64,000 nucleotides of DNA, taken from Gemmatimonadota bacterium (GTDB lineage: Bacteria; Gemmatimonadota; Gemmatimonadetes; Longimicrobiales; Gaopeijiaceae). Shown here in pieces: positions 61,901 to 64,000 of the stretch. Both the position numbers and the translations under genes were made by a program. Under the pieces are notes generated by a model that was not told the origin of the DNA, did no database searches, and was given only the letters and a program-made list of their open reading frames with translations. Numbering within the stretch: position 1 is the stretch's first letter; every line of letters starts with the position of its first letter. Location: positions 90,296 to 154,295 of the forward strand of contig JAJEBW010000036.1 of NCBI GenBank assembly GCA_022822325.1, given 5' to 3'.

Positions 61901-62147
61901 GAATCCGATGGGTGCCCGCCGGAACGTCCGCCATGACGAAGCGGCCCCCCTCCCGGGACAGGACCACCCTTCCGAGCGCGGCCAGTTCGATGCGTACGCC
62001 CGCCAACGGACGGGACGTAGCGGCGTCGAGCACCGCGCCCGCAAGAGTGCCGGTCTCCTGTGCGGCGAGATTCCCCGGAAGTGAGCCGCCAGCCAGAAGT
62101 CCAAAGACGAAAACGGCAACGGCAAAAGAGTGGAGCCATCGTCGCAT
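58953..62147 (-). CDS. TonB-dependent outer-membrane receptor
   Basis: 1064 residues from ATG 62147, with GAAGGG 8 nt upstream. Signal peptide ends GNLAAQE. CarboxypepD_reg domain (GTLAGAVLDAATSRPLAGVRIEL), plug domain (ESPVELPYAVSVAGRRTLAEQ, ASVNLRGLGASRTLVLLNGRRQVYIPL, ALDRIEVVREGASAVYGSDAVTGVVNFLTR), then a large barrel ending KLSLTYRMGR. Cys pairs in extracellular loops (CEGFGG...CRFD, CPVPGDHGCP, CPDGKGTGTC) suggest disulfide-stabilised loops. The plug and barrel type matches siderophore/vitamin/oligopeptide receptors; no substrate can be named. The end lacks the classical C-terminal Phe (ends MGR). No TonB/ExbBD genes are nearby. Confidence 0.9.
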   Translation of the reverse strand: MRRWLHSFAVAVFVFGLLAGGSLPGNLAAQETGTLAGAVLDAATSRPLAGVRIELAALGRVVLSREGGRFVMADVPAGTHRIQVEMLGYVTLSRSVTVTAGDAVVLELRMEPEALRLHELVVTGTAFEESPVELPYAVSVAGRRTLAEQGSPQAFDFFRNLTAMHGILGARQGWYSARPPGLVSETVASVNLRGLGASRTLVLLNGRRQVYIPLRLAGGRFVDVNAFPSIALDRIEVVREGASAVYGSDAVTGVVNFLTRDDFEGFEISGSHEYFSGAGETNVGAIWGSELGERAHAVVSAEAFVTRELTVEERHWTLGGFVPGGGGWSYIGNPGAFLFPRLTGNETAEEFVAALTDAHYGGWGGVFVDPLCEGFGGFLEPDETCRFDYGPFDNLAEASRQVRAFAELNGGIGDGTSYHLEALWAEASTPNWRTTPSYLPISLYDGTQLVEPGHPGRQVFCRSYGQHAGFSGTEACLEDNWYFFGRMVGNSGPPRTLRRDSRTRRIAGSIERELEVFGGRGAALELAASFARSTGNANLPGEYLHRKFLAFRGFGGPDCGVGVVVDRSSPSGMALGPLGGKVAGQGDCMYYNPFSTAHQHSVQPGARYRNQANPDYTPGLENPRELIDWINDEVNLDNKADLFVVDALLKGALSEQAEYAAGYQFRRLGVGAEPNDPGNLEVTPCPVPGDHGCPDRFGPFHLTGGFFPYEDAQTVHRFFAESRLELGHRIHGQIAANYEFHGSVRSFDPKVALRVELAEAIALRGSVQTTFRTPSVDDLNEELNTALEYLSAAGVYKGIDTYGDKDLVPERAFTYNVGATFQLPRFRASVDYWDYDFENVIDVLPYEGIASLYAMGGSRREAVRSFVTCPDGKGTGTCDIQSVERIEVRFVNWPGVRMSGIDFHASTRIPRGEAIMSLELDGTYGREFTVRALDVDGVEVLGAHDAAGKLNWANPIAPPLPQWKSSFSAGYHVGDYSVVNHLNAVSGYTNEAFVGTRYEDIDRWVTWDVSLLRRTPGKLDMGLSVLNALNADPPLVRWEASYDGFTHSPKGRRIKLSLTYRMGR

Positions 62148-62197
62148 CGAAGTCGCCCTTCCTTCAAGAGGGTGCGCGTGGCAGTCGGACGGCCCGA

Positions 62198-62341
62198 ATG
62201 CGGCCGGACCCGCGCGCGAAGCTGGTGAGACGTACACAGAAGCTGAATTGGCTTGCCCGCGAGCGCGAGATGGGCTACGCGGAGTGGCGTGAAGACCCGA
62301 TGGTGTTTCTGAAGCGCGCGCGCCTATGGGACGGCGGCTGA
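62198..62341 (+). CDS. Small hypothetical ORF
   Basis: 47 residues from ATG 62198: MRPDPRAKLVRRTQKLNWLA then REREMGYAEWREDPMVFLKRARLWDGG. Codon choice is plausible and the sequence is compact and charged, but no family is recognised and no ribosome-binding site is clear. It lies between the divergent TonB-receptor start and the tRNA array. Confidence 0.3.
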   Translation: MRPDPRAKLVRRTQKLNWLAREREMGYAEWREDPMVFLKRARLWDGG

Positions 62342-62400
62342 CGCGGCAGTGGCCGGTGTGCAGCGGCCAGCGGGCGTGCCCGTACGCTCGCTCACGCTCA

Positions 62401-62546
62401 CGGACGGGGTGGGATTGACCTCCGGGCGGCTCCGCCGTCCTCGGTCGTCTCCGACCCTCGGACCTCACGGCCCGAGCGTCTCCGGCTCGACGCAGTTCCG
62501 TATCCCCTCCCGTACGTTCGCTCACGCTCACGGACGGGGTGGGATT
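62401..62546 (-). repeat. tRNA-Ser-linked cassette 1 with 16-bp tRNA-end duplication
   Basis: CGGACGGGGTGGGATT (the 3' end of tRNA-Ser(GGA) on the minus strand) occurs at 62531-62546 within the tRNA and again at 62401-62416. Between them is a 114-bp sequence nearly identical to the one in cassette 2. Further left, 62379-62400 repeats the cassette's last ~20 bp, so a second, truncated unit is present. Confidence 0.88.
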
Positions 62547-62615
62547 CGAACCCACGCGGGCAAGATGCCCACACGATTTCCAGTCGTGCGCCTTAAGCCA
62601 CTCGGCCACCCGTCC
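62531..62615 (-). tRNA. tRNA-Ser (GGA)
   Basis: 85-nt class II tRNA: acceptor GGACGGG/CCCGTCC, anticodon loop CTGGAAA, long variable arm, discriminator G. Confidence 0.95.
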
Positions 62616-62633
62616 TTCTCTGAATCCGGCTAA

Positions 62634-62707
62634 TCGGGGCGCCCGGATTCGAACCGGGGACCTCTGCGACCCGAACGCAGCGCTCTACCGGACTGAGCCA
62701 CGCCCCG
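62634..62707 (-). tRNA. tRNA-Pro (CGG)
   Basis: 74-nt cloverleaf: acceptor CGGGGCG/CGCCCCG, anticodon loop TTCGGGT, discriminator A. The unpaired-looking C1-G72 start is typical of tRNA-Pro. Confidence 0.95.
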
Positions 62708-62768
62708 TTGGAACTGAGTCTCCCATGCCGCATGGATTCACCAAACCGGCCGACAGAGGTGTTCCGAG

Positions 62769-62853
62769 CGGAGGCGGAGGGACTCGAACCCCCAAGTGCT
62801 CGACGCACGCCGCATTTCGAGTGCGGTGCCTTACCAATTAGGACTACGCCTCC
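62769..62853 (-). tRNA. tRNA-Ser (CGA)
   Basis: 85-nt class II tRNA: acceptor GGAGGCG/CGCCTCC, anticodon loop CTCGAAA, long variable arm. It lacks the downstream cassette found after the two other serine tRNAs. Confidence 0.94.
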
Positions 62854-62947
62854 AGTATCTGAATCCGATTGTGGGACGTGACAGGGGTTTACACATCCCC
62901 AAAAAATGCAAGATGTTGTGTGACAATATATTGCAATCATCAATGAG

Positions 62948-63094
62948 CGGAGGGAGTGGGATTGACCTCCGGGCGGCTCCGCCGTCCTCGGTCGTCTCCG
63001 ACCCTCGGACCTGACGGCCCGAGCGTCTCCGGCTCGACGCAGTTCCGTATCCCCTTCCCACGCGTTCGCTTACGCTCACGGAGGGAGTGGGATT
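62948..63094 (-). repeat. tRNA-Ser-linked cassette 2 with 16-bp tRNA-end duplication
   Basis: CGGAGGGAGTGGGATT (3' end of tRNA-Ser(GCT)) at 63079-63094 and again at 62948-62963, around a 115-bp sequence that matches cassette 1 with about seven differences. Just left of it is an AT-rich stretch (62880-62945) with hairpin GGGGTTTACACATCCCC and an A run. Confidence 0.88.
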
Positions 63095-63163
63095 CGAACC
63101 CACGTGGTCCTTTGGACCAACGCCTTAGCAGGGCGCCGCTTTTAGCCGCTCAGCCATCCCTCC
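63079..63163 (-). tRNA. tRNA-Ser (GCT)
   Basis: 85-nt class II tRNA: acceptor GGAGGGA/TCCCTCC, anticodon loop CTGCTAA, long variable arm. Confidence 0.95.
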
Positions 63164-63164
63164 A

Positions 63165-63239
63165 GTAGCCCCGCCTGGGCTCGAACCAGGACTCTTCTGA
63201 TCCAGAGTCAGACGTGTTGCCAATTACACCACGGGGCTA
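63165..63239 (-). tRNA. tRNA-Gln (CTG)
   Basis: 75-nt cloverleaf: acceptor TAGCCCC/GGGGCTA, anticodon stem TCTGA/TCAGA with loop CTCTGGA. The discriminator would be C, so the 3' end is accurate only to a base. Confidence 0.9.
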
Positions 63240-63300
63240 ATGCTGCTCTACTGTGCTGTTGTCCTGTCCTCCGCGACCGCTTGATGGCACGCCGGGGCAG

Positions 63301-63373
63301 AGCCACCGGTCGGACTCGAACCGACGACCCCGTCATTACGAGTGACGTGCTCTACCAACTGAGCTACGGTGGC
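63301..63373 (-). tRNA. tRNA-Thr (CGT)
   Basis: 73-nt cloverleaf: acceptor GCCACCG/CGGTGGC, anticodon loop CTCGTAA. Confidence 0.94.
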
Positions 63374-63418
63374 GATCATTCGCGGGCGCCGCAATCCCCC
63401 CGGGACCGCGGCCGGAAA

Positions 63419-63491
63419 TGGAGCCGAGGGGATTCGAACCCCTGACCTCAGCGTTGCGAACGCTGCGCTCTCCCAACTGAGCTACGGCCCC
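63419..63491 (-). tRNA. tRNA-Ala (CGC)
   Basis: 73-nt cloverleaf: acceptor GGGGCCG/CGGCTCC (one G-T), anticodon loop TTCGCAA. Its body is close to the tRNA-Ala(TGC) at 31587. Confidence 0.95.
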
Positions 63492-63526
63492 GGTGCATCG
63501 CGACCCGCGCGACGGCGGGCCGACAA

Positions 63527-63600
63527 TGGGCGCGACAGGACTCGAACCTGTGACCTCCACGATGTCAACGTGGCACTCTAACCAGCTGAGCTACGCGCCC
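63527..63600 (-). tRNA. tRNA-Val (GAC)
   Basis: 74-nt cloverleaf: acceptor GGGCGCG/CGCGCCC, anticodon loop TTGACAT, discriminator A. Confidence 0.95.
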
Positions 63601-63723
63601 TCTGCCCGGCAACGCCCGGTGACGAGCTCGCAGTCTTCGCCCACGCGCGTGCTTGATTTGTCGCCACTGCCAAATCCCGGCTGCGACAAGAAATTGGCTG
63701 CGACGGAATTCGGTTGCGACCAG

Positions 63724-63797
63724 TGCGCCCGGGAGGACTCGAACCCCCAACCCCCTGATCCGTAGTCAGGTACTCTATCCAATTGAGCTACGGGCGC
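63724..63797 (-). tRNA. tRNA-Arg (ACG)
   Basis: 74-nt cloverleaf: acceptor GCGCCCG/CGGGCGC, anticodon loop CTACGGA; the A34 is expected to be edited to inosine by TadA. Confidence 0.95.
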
Positions 63798-63825
63798 TCT
63801 GCGAGCCTCGGCCCGCCCAGAACAG

Positions 63826-63909
63826 TGCCCACGACAGGACTCGAACCTGTACGTCCTTTCGAACACTGGTCCCTCAAACCAGCCTGTCTACCAATTCCAG
63901 CACGTGGGC
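63826..63909 (-). tRNA. tRNA-Leu (GAG)
   Basis: 84-nt class II tRNA: acceptor GCCCACG/CGTGGGC, anticodon stem CTGGT/ACCAG with loop TTGAGGG, long variable arm. Confidence 0.93.
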
Positions 63910-63968
63910 GACCAGCTCCTGCAACAGCGGCAGTCCGTGGATGACGCGATGCATCCACGGACTGCCAG

Positions 63969-64000
63969 TGCTCGGGGAGGGACTCGAACCCTCACGGGGT
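63969..64000 (-). tRNA. Partial tRNA (3' part only)
   Basis: The last 32 bases show a T-arm (AGGGTTCGAGTCCCT on minus) and acceptor end CCCCGAGCA. The anticodon is outside the window, so the amino acid cannot be given; the variable region looks long (Leu, Ser or Tyr class). Confidence 0.75.

Noticed and set aside
58734..62084. 1116-codon plus-strand ORF opposite the TonB receptor
   Set aside because: Shadow frame; the minus strand encodes a complete signal-plug-barrel protein.
62870..62945. AT-rich block with hairpin GGGGTTTACACATCCCC as a rho-independent terminator
   Set aside because: The homopolymer run is on the wrong side for either strand: A's follow the hairpin on plus, T's precede it on minus.
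1..64000. CRISPR arrays, rRNA genes, prophage structural genes, replication origin
   Set aside because: No regularly spaced repeat-spacer pattern, rRNA-like conserved stretch, phage module or DnaA-box cluster was seen.

Overview
The window is very GC-rich and dense with secreted and outer-membrane proteins: SusC/SusD-type nutrient uptake, TonB plug proteins, carboxypeptidase-regulatory domains, 6-bladed beta-propeller lipoproteins, a VPS10/sortilin-like BNR protein, a DUF5916 barrel protein, an M14 peptidase and an N-acyl-D-amino-acid deacylase. This points to a Gram-negative heterotroph of the Gemmatimonadota type. That assignment is inferred from gene content; there is no rRNA in the window.

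Layout. 1-6.8 kb: VPS10-like protein (runs off the left edge), an Rpn-type nuclease gene broken by an in-frame TGA, a TSUP permease and a class-C beta-lactamase-fold hydrolase. 7-12.8 kb: three tandem paralogous beta-propeller proteins and a HupE/UreJ-like membrane protein, all on minus. 13.2-16.1 kb: NHL-repeat lipoprotein, lectin-like lipoprotein and creatininase-like lipoprotein on plus. 16.2-17.7 kb: a compact type II restriction-modification pair of clearly lower GC with its own sigma70-like promoter. 17.7-26.6 kb: carboxypeptidase-regulatory protein, di-heme DUF1111 lipoprotein, a barrel-less TonB plug protein and a susC-susD-lipoprotein operon. 26.6-31.3 kb: PepSY membrane protein and helix-hairpin-helix lipoprotein behind a Fur-box-like site, divergent from a DUF5916 protein. 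31.4-35.4 kb: tRNA-Ala and a lower-GC accessory segment holding a 467-bp direct repeat that duplicates a 5' region and signal peptide in front of different downstream genes. 35.4-42.9 kb: putative glycoside hydrolase, methyltransferase, stand-alone S14, an IS3 scrap, an outer-membrane protein with a D-aminoacylase, a dead VapC toxin and QueG. 42.9-62.1 kb: a giant LRR-metalloprotease fusion, a class V aminotransferase, an M14 peptidase, a choice-of-anchor B protein, an esterase-like lipoprotein, tRNA-Asn, a short RhuM, a YchF-like GTPase, a DUF4097-like protein and a TonB receptor. 62.5-64 kb: a minus-strand tRNA array (Ser, Pro, Ser, Ser, Gln, Thr, Ala, Val, Arg, Leu and one cut by the edge).

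Three non-coding patterns stand out. A 61-bp palindromic intergenic element occurs six times. Two tRNA-Ser genes are each followed by the same ~115-bp cassette and a second copy of the tRNA's last 16 bp, resembling the rtT repeats of E. coli tyrT. A 467-bp duplication carries a promoter/leader region. Three broken genes (Rpn, VapC, IS3 scrap) show decay of mobile or toxin-type cargo. Most opposite-strand long ORFs are GC-driven shadows and are left out.
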